Shown piece by piece: positions 7,451-14,154 of a stretch of DNA of 15,201 bases. The DNA lies in the NCBI GenBank assembly GCA_002383665.1, contig DFZI01000077.1:10659-25859 (forward strand), given 5' to 3'. Source of the stretch: Dehalococcoidia bacterium UBA4060 (GTDB lineage: Bacteria; Chloroflexota; Dehalococcoidia; GIF9; UBA5629). The position numbers and the translations under genes are program-made. How positions within the stretch are numbered: position 1 is the stretch's first letter; each line of letters opens with the position of its first letter. Under the pieces are notes generated by a model. That model did no database searches and had not been told where the DNA came from. It was given only the letters and a program-made list of their open reading frames with translations.

Positions 7451-8794
7451 CTATTTATACATACAGAAGGCATATTCAAACGCCTTCAGGCTTTGAGCAA
7501 CATCCTGCTTTGTTATTACACCCGATATATACGCGTGTCCCGGCAACACAACACAACCTGGATCACTCATCAGCAGTCCCAGCCTGATCATCAGGTCAAA
7601 CTCGTAGCCATCCAGAACATTGCTCATGTCAATTTTCTCATTCAGTCCGAAATGCACCACACTGTATACAGCGTGAGCCGAGATATTCATCTTCAAAGCA
7701 TCGGCTACTTCATTTATTCCCCTGGCCAGGTCTGCCGCCCTCGCCACCGCATTATTAATATAGTCCCCTTTCTCAAGTTCCTCAATAAAGGCTATGCCGG
7801 CCGCCATCGCCAGTGGCTGAGCACAGAATGAGCCCATGGGAAAGAGTGGACCGAAATGTTCAGCACGCGGGTCCAGTGCACCCACGACCGACATTACATC
7901 TTCTCTACCACCCACCGCACCAATGGGAATGCCACCACCTACCGGCTTGCCCAAGCATGTGAGGTCAGGAGTTACACCCAACACCTGCTGTGCCCCACCG
8001 ATGGCGACCCTGAACCCCGTCGCCACTTCATCAAAGACCAGCAGCACATTATATTTGGTAGTAAGCTCCCTTAATTCCTTCTGAAATCCTTCCCTTATAT
8101 GCTCTGCCCCCGTTGAATACCCCAGAGGCTCCATGATGACTGCGGCTACCTGATCTTTATTTTCCTGCAGCGCCTTCTCCACCAGCCCTATATCGTTGAC
8201 AGGCAGATTGATGATATTATCCCAGTGGTTATTGGGGATACCCGCGGTGAAAAGCGTGCCGGAGCCAGGTGCCAGCGCATCATATGAAAGGACGCTGTTC
8301 CAGCCATGATGGTGGCCGGCAAACTTGATGATCTTGTTTTTACCGGTGAATGCCCGTACAATCTGACAGACCAACTCGGTAGCCTCATTGCCGGAGTTGA
8401 CTATCTTTATCTTCTTGATAGAAGGGTAATGCTGCATGACCTTGCTTGCCCATCTGATAGCCAGCTCCTCGCACATCTCCAGATGAAAGCCGTAGCGATC
8501 CATTGCCTTGTCAATGGCCTTGCGGATCGCCGGTGCTTTATGTCCTATAAAGGAGATGCCCTGATCTATAAAATAATCGATGTATTCATGGCCATCCACG
8601 TCATACAGGCGTGAGCCTTCTGCCCTGTCGATAAAAAGAGGATAAGGTCTATGCCAGATCATGTATGCGGGTGCGCCCATCGGCACTATATAATTGCGCG
8701 ATTCCTCATTCAGTTTTTTAGAAAGAGGTGTTTTCTTCTCATAAGCTGCCACTATGGCCTGATATTTTTCCTCACTCAATTTTGGTATAGCCAT
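7451..8794 (-). CDS. Class-III PLP aminotransferase, glutamate-1-semialdehyde aminomutase-like
   Basis: A 447-residue fold-type I PLP enzyme. Visible residues: NSGNEATE at 133-140 (phosphate binding; usually SGTEA), FAGHHHGW at 158-165, the cofactor-ring Asp in FDEVATGFR (D255) and the Schiff-base Lys in LGKPVGGGIPIGA (K283). The GSAM-like subgroup also contains beta-amino acid aminotransferases and amino acid racemases. No hemA/hemB neighbour supports heme synthesis; the adjoining BKACE suggests it converts an amino acid, possibly a beta-amino acid, to the matching keto acid. That is inference. It is the promoter-proximal gene of the operon. A strong AAGGAGGTC lies seven bases before the ATG at 8794. 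RidA nearby would fit a PLP enzyme releasing enamines. Confidence 0.88.
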   Translation of the reverse strand: MAIPKLSEEKYQAIVAAYEKKTPLSKKLNEESRNYIVPMGAPAYMIWHRPYPLFIDRAEGSRLYDVDGHEYIDYFIDQGISFIGHKAPAIRKAIDKAMDRYGFHLEMCEELAIRWASKVMQHYPSIKKIKIVNSGNEATELVCQIVRAFTGKNKIIKFAGHHHGWNSVLSYDALAPGSGTLFTAGIPNNHWDNIINLPVNDIGLVEKALQENKDQVAAVIMEPLGYSTGAEHIREGFQKELRELTTKYNVLLVFDEVATGFRVAIGGAQQVLGVTPDLTCLGKPVGGGIPIGAVGGREDVMSVVGALDPRAEHFGPLFPMGSFCAQPLAMAAGIAFIEELEKGDYINNAVARAADLARGINEVADALKMNISAHAVYSVVHFGLNEKIDMSNVLDGYEFDLMIRLGLLMSDPGCVVLPGHAYISGVITKQDVAQSLKAFEYAFCMYK

Positions 8795-8839
8795 CTTGAG
8801 ACCTCCTTCCTTACCCGCAGTATATTGATTGATCGATAA

Positions 8840-8867
8840 ATTATCAGATTAACCTATTGTAAAACAA
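8840..8867 (-). promoter_or_regulatory. Candidate promoter for the catabolic operon (minus strand)
   Basis: On the minus strand TTGTTT (8867-8862) and GATAAT (8845-8840, five of six to consensus, preceded by T) are separated by 16 nt. The predicted start is about 35-40 nt before the aminotransferase ATG. The -35 is weak (three of six), as expected for an activated or regulated promoter. The -10 lies in the small palindrome GATAAATTATC (8835-8845). Confidence 0.4.
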
Positions 8868-8868
8868 T
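8856..8868. promoter_or_regulatory. Palindromic operator candidate ATTGT-AAA-ACAAT
   Basis: ATTGT (8856-8860) and ACAAT (8864-8868) form a perfect dyad with a 3-nt centre. It covers the -35 of the minus-strand promoter and stops two bases short of the plus-strand -35. Further half-sites ACAAT (8881-8885) and ATTGT (8923-8927) follow. CTATTGT (8854-8860) and ACAATAG (8881-8887) also form a 7-bp inverted repeat around the larB -35 box. A regulator bound here could control both operons at once. The binding protein is unknown. Confidence 0.5.
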
Positions 8869-8870
8869 GC

Positions 8871-8898
8871 TTGACAAAAAACAATAGTTTTGTATACT
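8871..8898 (+). promoter_or_regulatory. Sigma70-type promoter for larBEC
   Basis: TTGACA (8871-8876, perfect) and TATACT (8893-8898, five of six) are separated by 16 nt. This is the best promoter match in the window. Transcription would start near 8905, giving a leader of roughly 85 nt before larB. A perfect TATAAT also occurs at 8915-8920 but without a suitable -35. The overlap of the -10 with the element at 8891-8912 and of the spacer with ACAATAG suggests repression. Confidence 0.7.
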
Positions 8899-8912
8899 TT
8901 GTAAATATATTA
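8891..8912. promoter_or_regulatory. Element shared with the tetR upstream region
   Basis: TGTATACTTTGTA (8891-8903) differs at one base from TGTAAACTTTGTA at 596-608, and the match extends to 22 nt with 19 identities. It lies over the -10 box of the larB promoter, a classic repressor position. The match is AT-rich, so some chance similarity is possible. If real, it is an operator for the TetR protein encoded at 1-575. Confidence 0.4.
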
Positions 8913-8991
8913 GCTATAATTTATTGTTTTATAGTCAAGATGTTAATAATATGCTAAGCTAAAACCAGCACATTTTCAATATATTCGCTTC

Positions 8992-9777
8992 ATGAAGAAA
9001 AACGCACATGAAAGTTCATCTTCCTTCACTGGGTCGCAGTGGCTTACTGGCATTTTAACCAGGGTTCAGAGCAGAGAGCTTTCAGTGGAGCAGGCTATGC
9101 ATGAGTTGCGAGTGTTGCCATACGAGGATATGCTCCATGCCAAAATCGACCATCACCGCAGTTTGCGCACAGGTTTTCCAGAGGTAATATATGGCCAGGG
9201 CAAGACTGTAAAGCAGATAACCGACATTGCCCAACATGTGTCAGAGTCGTCTTCAAGGATATTGATTACACGCGTTAATGACAGTGTCTTCAGGGCAGTA
9301 AAGGCAAAGATACCTGGTGCAAAATATAACACGGAGGCAAGGGCTATAGTTATCAACCGGCTAAAGCGGCAAAGAAAATTGCCCGGCATTGTGATTCTAA
9401 CAGGGGGGACCGCTGACATCCCTGTGGCGGAAGAAGCTGCGGTCACAGCGGAGCTGATGGGAAACAAGGTGGAAAGGATATACGATGTCGGCGTGGCAGG
9501 TATCCACCGCCTGTTCGCACACCTATCAAGTATCAGAAGTGCCCGCGTTATAGTAGCAGTGGCCGGCATGGACGGCGTGTTGCCCAGCGTGGTCAGCGGA
9601 CTGGTCTCCTGCCCTGTAATCGCCGTGCCCACCAGCATAGGGTACGGAGCCGGTTTCCAAGGGATTGCACCACTTCTCACCATGCTCAACAGTTGTGCGC
9701 CAGGCTCCGCAGCAGTAAATATAGATGGCGGTTTTAATGCCGGTTATATGGCAGGGCTTATCAACCGATGCCGATGA
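8992..9777 (+). CDS. larB: LarB, nickel-pincer nucleotide biosynthesis carboxylase/hydrolase
   Basis: A 261-residue LarB. LarB carboxylates the pyridinium ring of nicotinic acid adenine dinucleotide and cleaves the phosphoanhydride, the first step to the nickel-pincer nucleotide used by lactate racemase-family enzymes. The C-terminal half resembles AIR carboxylase (PurE): TGGTADIPVAEEA (137-149), VAGMDGVLPSVV (190-201), PTSIGYG (213-219) and MLNSC (231-235). C235 matches the Cys that binds the pyridine ring in the Lactobacillus enzyme. The usual AGMEG reads AGMDG, a Glu-to-Asp change at a position I recall as catalytic. No clear ribosome binding site precedes the ATG at 8992, but conservation starts near residue 18, so the start cannot be far off. 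It overlaps larE by 10 nt. Confidence 0.93.
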   Translation: MKKNAHESSSSFTGSQWLTGILTRVQSRELSVEQAMHELRVLPYEDMLHAKIDHHRSLRTGFPEVIYGQGKTVKQITDIAQHVSESSSRILITRVNDSVFRAVKAKIPGAKYNTEARAIVINRLKRQRKLPGIVILTGGTADIPVAEEAAVTAELMGNKVERIYDVGVAGIHRLFAHLSSIRSARVIVAVAGMDGVLPSVVSGLVSCPVIAVPTSIGYGAGFQGIAPLLTMLNSCAPGSAAVNIDGGFNAGYMAGLINRCR

Positions 9778-10613
9778 CAGATATCGGGGTAGATTCACCG
9801 ATTGATGATAAGGTCAATTGCCTCCAGCAAAAACTAAAAGAGGCGAATTCTGTGGTCATAGCATTCTCCGGTGGAGTAGATAGCACTGTACTGTCCGCGG
9901 TGGCAACAGAGATACTGGGCAAGAAGGCCATCTGTGTCCTTGCTTTATCACAATTGGTGCCTGAACATGATCTGGACAACGCCCGCCATCTGGCAGCCGA
10001 AATCATGCTTAATTTGGTTGAGATCAACTGGGATCCTATGGGCATTCCTGAATTTACCGGCAATGGCAAAGACAGGTGCTATTATTGCAAAAGAGCGATG
10101 ATCCTCCGGTTAAGAAAGCTGGCAGACGAGATGGTGATCACTACTATTTGCGAAGGCTCCAATTTTGACGACTTGAGCGAATACCGGCCAGGCCTGAAGG
10201 CTGTAGCAGAAGTAGGATGCCATAGCTTGCTGGCCGAATCCTGCCTGACCAAATCCGAAATACGTTCTATTGCTCACAACAGAGGTTTAAAAAACTGGGA
10301 TAGACCTTCTGCTCCCTGCCTCGCCTCCCGCATACCTTATGGCATGACCATAACCGGGCAGATCGTAAAGCAGATCGACAGGGGGGAAGATTTAATCAAA
10401 GGTTTTGGGATAAAGCAGGTGAGGCTGAGGCACCACAACGATATTGCACGTATCGAAGTCGGCCAGGACGATATCACTCTACTTCTGCAAAACAGCAATA
10501 TGCTCGTTGACGGATTGAAAAAGTTGGGCTACAGATATATTACTGTCGATATTGAGGGCTTCCGTTCGGGCAGCCTTGATGAATTACTGCAGAATTTCGA
10601 ACAGGTGAGATGA
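9768..10613 (+). CDS. larE: LarE, ATP-dependent sulfur transferase of NPN synthesis, three-cysteine type
   Basis: A 281-residue PP-loop ATPase. LarE adenylates the pyridine carboxylates and inserts the two sulfurs of the pincer. The P-loop SGGVDS is at 34-39. Other conserved stretches are YRPGLKA (139-145), NWDRPSAPCLASRIPYG (176-192) and VRLRHHNDIARIE (218-230). C184 corresponds to the sacrificial Cys176 of the Lactobacillus plantarum enzyme. C104 and C107 of RCYYCK are absent from that enzyme as I remember it, and mark the type that carries a [4Fe-4S] cluster to pass sulfur catalytically. The first ATG (9768) lies inside larB; a second at 9774 overlaps the larB stop as ATGA. The gene overlaps larC by 4 nt. 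All overlaps indicate one translationally coupled operon. Confidence 0.93.
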   Translation: MPMTDIGVDSPIDDKVNCLQQKLKEANSVVIAFSGGVDSTVLSAVATEILGKKAICVLALSQLVPEHDLDNARHLAAEIMLNLVEINWDPMGIPEFTGNGKDRCYYCKRAMILRLRKLADEMVITTICEGSNFDDLSEYRPGLKAVAEVGCHSLLAESCLTKSEIRSIAHNRGLKNWDRPSAPCLASRIPYGMTITGQIVKQIDRGEDLIKGFGIKQVRLRHHNDIARIEVGQDDITLLLQNSNMLVDGLKKLGYRYITVDIEGFRSGSLDELLQNFEQVR

Positions 10614-11812
10614 TGGGGAAGGCTCTATATTTCGACATGTTTGCCGGATGTAGCGGCAACATGGTGCTTGGTGGTTTGCTGGATGCAGGCCTGGACTTTG
10701 AAGAGCTAACTACGCAGCTTTCCGCCCTGCCCATTACAGGGTACAGAATAACCAAAGAGCAGGTTTACCGGTCAGCCATCTCAGCCACACATGCCAGCGT
10801 AATTATTGAAAACAGCACGCCACAGTCTGACAGAACTTACACCGATATAGCCCACCTTATTAATTCCAGCCGCCTGCCAGACGTGGTAAAGGCGATGGCA
10901 CTGAAAATCTTTAAATGCCTTGGCGAAGCCGAATCACATGTCCATGGCGTGCCTCTGGAAAAAGTGCATTTTCATGAGGTGGGCGCTGTTGATTCGATTA
11001 TAGACATTGTCGGTTCGGCCATCGGCTTCCATCTGATGGATATTGATCAATTCTACGCCTCATCTTTTCCTCTTGGCTCAGGTTATATACAGACACGTCA
11101 TGGCATGTTGCCTCTGCCGGCACCAGCGACCATAGAAATCATTGCCAACACCAGGGCACCTGTAATCAATGCACCGCTTTCCGCCATGCAGAGTTTGGAG
11201 CTTGTAACACCGACCGGAGCAGCTATTGTATCGGCGCTGGCAAAATTTGAGATGCCTTCTATGACTATAGATAGGATAGGCTATGGCGCCGGGAGCAGGG
11301 ACAGCCGCGGGTATCCCAATAGCCTGCGCCTGTGGATCGGTACAGTACATGAGCAACAGGCGACTGACGACATCGTATTGCTTGAGACTAATATAGATGA
11401 TATGAATCCGCAAGCCTATGACTATATTATGGAAAAGCTGTTCCACCAGGGTGCACTGGATGTCTGGCTGACCCCAATACAGATGAAAAAGAACCGTCCT
11501 GCTATCATGCTGAGTGTCCTGTGTCCTAACTCTTTAAAAACGTCTCTGACTGAAATTATGCTCAGAGAGACAACCACACTGGGTGTCAGGGTCAGGCCGG
11601 TTTTTCGTTACATTGCTGAACGTGAGATAGTAGAAATAAAATCTCGGTATGGCAAGGTGAGGATCAAAGTAAAGAAATTAAAAGGAGAAATCCTGGGAAT
11701 ATCACCTGAATATGAAGATTGCCGCAGGATTGCTGAAAGAAGCGGGATCCCCCTTATGGATATATACCGCAATATCGAAGCAGAAGGATGGAAGCTGATA
11801 GGACACAAATAA
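10610..11812 (+). CDS. larC: LarC, nickel-insertion cyclometallase of NPN synthesis
   Basis: A 400-residue LarC. LarC uses CTP to insert nickel into the pyridinium-bisthiocarboxylate mononucleotide, completing the nickel-pincer nucleotide. Marks: YFDMFAGCSGNM near the N-terminus, HVHGVPLEKVHFHEVGAVDS (a His-rich region before the GAVDSIIDIVG motif), RIGYGAGSRDSRGYPN, and LLETNIDDMNPQAYDYIMEK at the start of the C-terminal domain. In L. plantarum the protein is split and joined by programmed frameshifting; here both parts are one continuous frame. The usual SGDM motif is SGNM, an Asp-to-Asn change. Start may be ATG 10610 (ATGA overlap with the larE stop) or ATG 10613; AGGTG at 10603-10607 is better spaced for 10613. 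Confidence 0.93.
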   Translation: MMGKALYFDMFAGCSGNMVLGGLLDAGLDFEELTTQLSALPITGYRITKEQVYRSAISATHASVIIENSTPQSDRTYTDIAHLINSSRLPDVVKAMALKIFKCLGEAESHVHGVPLEKVHFHEVGAVDSIIDIVGSAIGFHLMDIDQFYASSFPLGSGYIQTRHGMLPLPAPATIEIIANTRAPVINAPLSAMQSLELVTPTGAAIVSALAKFEMPSMTIDRIGYGAGSRDSRGYPNSLRLWIGTVHEQQATDDIVLLETNIDDMNPQAYDYIMEKLFHQGALDVWLTPIQMKKNRPAIMLSVLCPNSLKTSLTEIMLRETTTLGVRVRPVFRYIAEREIVEIKSRYGKVRIKVKKLKGEILGISPEYEDCRRIAERSGIPLMDIYRNIEAEGWKLIGHK

Positions 11813-11856
11813 ACCTGCTGGCGATATGATCCGGCCAATCGAAATACGCATTGAGG

Positions 11857-12093
11857 CTATTTAGAGGTTTGTCGAATTTTATTACTGTCCCGATCGGCAT
11901 TATTTTTGATTGCAGATATATTAGCCTGAGCAAAGGGGCAAACATAAGGTAGAATCACAGGTGCAACTGCCGCATATACAGCATCGGTCAATTCATCAGC
12001 AGCCTTAGGTAGATCAAAGTCGCGTTCATGATATAGCCATGTAATAACCACCTGGCGCAATCCACCCTGGATAAAACAGCCAAAATTTTCAAC
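11857..12093 (-). pseudogene. TetR-family regulator remnant, C-terminal part only
   Basis: On the minus strand about 78 codons up to a TAG at 11857-11859 read as a TetR C-terminal ligand/dimer domain: FGCFIQGGLRQVVITWLYHE, then DFDLPKAADELTDAVYAAVA. The DNA-binding half is absent. Upstream of about 12093 the frame runs as antisense of the CoA-transferase remnant, so the apparent start there is not genuine. It appears to be the 3' end of a regulator whose 5' half was deleted together with the 5' part of the divergent CoA-transferase gene. It is distinct from the regulator at 1-575. TetR assignment rests on pattern recognition of a variable domain, so it is moderately sure. Confidence 0.6.
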
Positions 12094-12095
12094 AT

Positions 12096-12465
12096 TATTG
12101 ACTCGCAAACAAAATGAGGATGAGCTTAACAGCCTGATCAATGAATGGACACGAAATTTTGATGCCTACGAGCTGATGAATATGCTACAGACTGCTGGTG
12201 TACCTGCGGGTGTGGTACAGAATGGCAAGAACCTCTGTTATGACCCGCAACTGAAATCAAGAAACCATACGTGGGTCACATGCATCATGATGAGCTTGGA
12301 GATTATCCTTTTTCTGCCCTGTCAATCATCCTTTCTAAGACGCCGCAAGAACCCCACTTCCCGGCACCGTGTCTAGGCCAGCATACTCAATATATCTGCC
12401 AGGGATTTCTGGGCATGCCTGATGACGAATTCGTTGAATTACTTTCTGAAGGAGTTTTTGAGTAA
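12096..12465 (+). pseudogene. CaiB/BaiF (family III) CoA-transferase remnant, 5'-truncated and frameshifted
   Basis: From about 12096 the plus strand reads TRKQNEDELNSLINEWTRNF and AYELMNMLQTAGVPAGVVQN, the characteristic C-terminal part of family III CoA transferases. The reading continues to LKSRNHTWV near 12275. The protein then continues in another frame from about 12277 as HMHHDELGDYPFSALSIILS through PCLGQHTQYICQGFLG to a TAA at 12463-12465. The shift is explained by two extra bases in GTCACATGC (expected GTCATGC, a CA duplication) or an equivalent change. About 120 of roughly 400 residues remain, and the N-terminal CoA-binding part with the catalytic Asp is missing. The family transfers CoA between carboxylic acids. 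Non-functional with good confidence. Confidence 0.8.
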
Positions 12466-12503
12466 AAGTCCAAGTACCAGAGAGAATGGTCGGATATTTA
12501 ATT

Positions 12504-12522
12504 CGTCAGTCAAAGGCCGACG
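12504..12522 (-). terminator. Weak hairpin after the DsrK-like gene
   Basis: On the minus strand CGTCGG and CTGACG pair (one G-U) around a 7-nt loop, six bases beyond the stop codon at 12529. An AT-rich but not U-only stretch follows (AATTAAAT). It is the only candidate terminator seen for the minus-strand redox operon; strength is doubtful. Confidence 0.25.
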
Positions 12523-12528
12523 TTATTA

Positions 12529-14154
12529 TCAATCTTCCCAGTTTATAAACGGTTTTTTAATATCTGTCATGGCGTTCACAATCAGATCCACCAATCCACC
12601 GTAAATGATACCCGTTTTCTCCTTGAGATTGTAATAGGCAAACAGATCACGTAACTGGCCCTTGCAATTCGAACATGGGGCACATACATATTTATGGATA
12701 TCTGGACTGATCTTATCCTGAAATACTGTCAGTATCTGCCGCAGTTTCATGCGTCCCGCCACGCTGGACCGCCAGTCCGTAAAATTGTTTGAACCCATGA
12801 TGGCAAAACCGCTGCCACCGCCACAGCAATAATTATCAACACCATGCGGCTCCATCTCACGGAAATCGGGGCATATCTTTCGTAAAATTCGTCTCTGCGG
12901 CTCTACGATGCCGCTTAACCTGACCATGTTACAGGGATCATGCAATGTAACAGGAAAGCCATTTTTGGAAGGATCAGTTTTTATTTTTTCATTGCAGACG
13001 ATATCCTCGAGTATGGGCATGGCACTTTCTCGAGGGATATTCAGGTCGCCTGTAAGCACCCTGTCGGCGACCACAAGCAAAGCTTTATGTGCGTGACCAC
13101 ATTCCCCTATAACCACCTTTTTAACCTGCAGTTCTTTAGCTGCCTCCATATGTTTAATCGCTATACGGGATAGTTGCACGTCATCATACCAGACACCATA
13201 ATTTACAGCATCATACCCCACTAATTGGCTGGAAAGAGTCCAACTTAAGCCAGCAGCATTGAATATGATGGTGAATGCGGCAATATTTTCAGGCCAGGAG
13301 ATAAATTCACCGGCATTATGTATAAGAAGTATATCGGCTCCTTTCTTATCCATCGGTATCTCCATCTTCAAGCCTGTACTGTCTTCAATTTCTTCTTCTA
13401 TAAAAGATATGAAATTATGTAACGCCTTGGGAGAGGTGCCTGTGCTGGAACCCGTTTTAAGCTGTCTGACAGTTCCTAGTTCATGAAGTTCTTTGGGAGC
13501 AATATCCATCTCCTGGCTGAAGAGTTTCCTGATCTCATGTGTAATCAGGCCATTATCCACACCGATTGGACATGCCTGCGCACATCTGCGGCATAACGTA
13601 CATCTATAAGCCAACTCGGCCAGCCGTACAATTAATTTGTAATTCAACTCGATGTCGCTTCCCTTGAATTTCGAGAGCAGCCCCTTCTCCTTCTTGACAT
13701 ATTTTCGAATTATTTTGCGCAGCAATTCTGAACGGTATGTAGGCCTGTAAATTTCCTGCCGGCCGCTCTCAGTGTATATAGGGCATGCTTCACTGCAATT
13801 CTGACATTTAGCGCAATTCTCCAGGGACAGCATCAAAGGCTGTAAAAATTCCCAGTTGTCCTCTTTGGAAAGTAGCTTTTTCAGACCTGAGATAAACTTC
13901 TTTACATATTCTTCCTGTTCTTCAACACTATCAGTCTTGCGGATACCGATAGCAGAAACCCCATCAAGTGAGCTTTCCAGGCTTTCTTTCTGCGCCGGCG
14001 TAAGCGACTTCATCCGCGGCTCTTCAGACACTTTATCGTAAGGATATGGCAACGGCACAAGCTGTTCAGGAGTCAACTCTACGAGTTGCTCCTCGCGGCT
14101 ACTCATATCCTTTAATGAAATCTTTTCCTTTATAGCATTATTTTTTTTCTTCAC
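12529..14154 (-). CDS. DsrK/TmcB/HdrD-like Fe-S oxidoreductase subunit
   Basis: A 541-residue cytoplasmic electron-transfer protein. An N-terminal extension of about 105 residues is followed by two [4Fe-4S] motifs: C114-C117-C120-C124-P and C185-C188-C191-C195-P. Two CCG-type domains follow. The first has the GECGHA motif (C352) typical of DsrK/TmcB proteins. The second is complete, with DPC (C408), CCGGG (C443-C444) and CAPCSNC (C491, C494, C497); in HdrB/HdrD such a domain binds the unusual cluster reducing disulfides. With the adjoining cytochrome b it should exchange electrons between the menaquinone pool and a cytoplasmic thiol/disulfide or other partner. Start is GTG at 14152-14154 with AGGT before it. 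It overlaps the upstream gene by 17 nt. The name is not fixed because no DsrJOP or TmcAD partner is visible. Confidence 0.88.
   Translation of the reverse strand: MKKKNNAIKEKISLKDMSSREEQLVELTPEQLVPLPYPYDKVSEEPRMKSLTPAQKESLESSLDGVSAIGIRKTDSVEEQEEYVKKFISGLKKLLSKEDNWEFLQPLMLSLENCAKCQNCSEACPIYTESGRQEIYRPTYRSELLRKIIRKYVKKEKGLLSKFKGSDIELNYKLIVRLAELAYRCTLCRRCAQACPIGVDNGLITHEIRKLFSQEMDIAPKELHELGTVRQLKTGSSTGTSPKALHNFISFIEEEIEDSTGLKMEIPMDKKGADILLIHNAGEFISWPENIAAFTIIFNAAGLSWTLSSQLVGYDAVNYGVWYDDVQLSRIAIKHMEAAKELQVKKVVIGECGHAHKALLVVADRVLTGDLNIPRESAMPILEDIVCNEKIKTDPSKNGFPVTLHDPCNMVRLSGIVEPQRRILRKICPDFREMEPHGVDNYCCGGGSGFAIMGSNNFTDWRSSVAGRMKLRQILTVFQDKISPDIHKYVCAPCSNCKGQLRDLFAYYNLKEKTGIIYGGLVDLIVNAMTDIKKPFINWED

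Noticed and set aside
8915..8920. Perfect TATAAT as a second larB promoter
   Set aside because: No acceptable -35 at 15-19 nt; the nearest (TTGTAT) is 19 nt away and poor. It may simply be part of the AT-rich leader.
12094..12141. N-terminal extension of the minus-strand TetR remnant (apparent Met at 12141)
   Set aside because: These codons are antisense to conserved CoA-transferase sequence and do not resemble TetR; there is no ribosome binding site.
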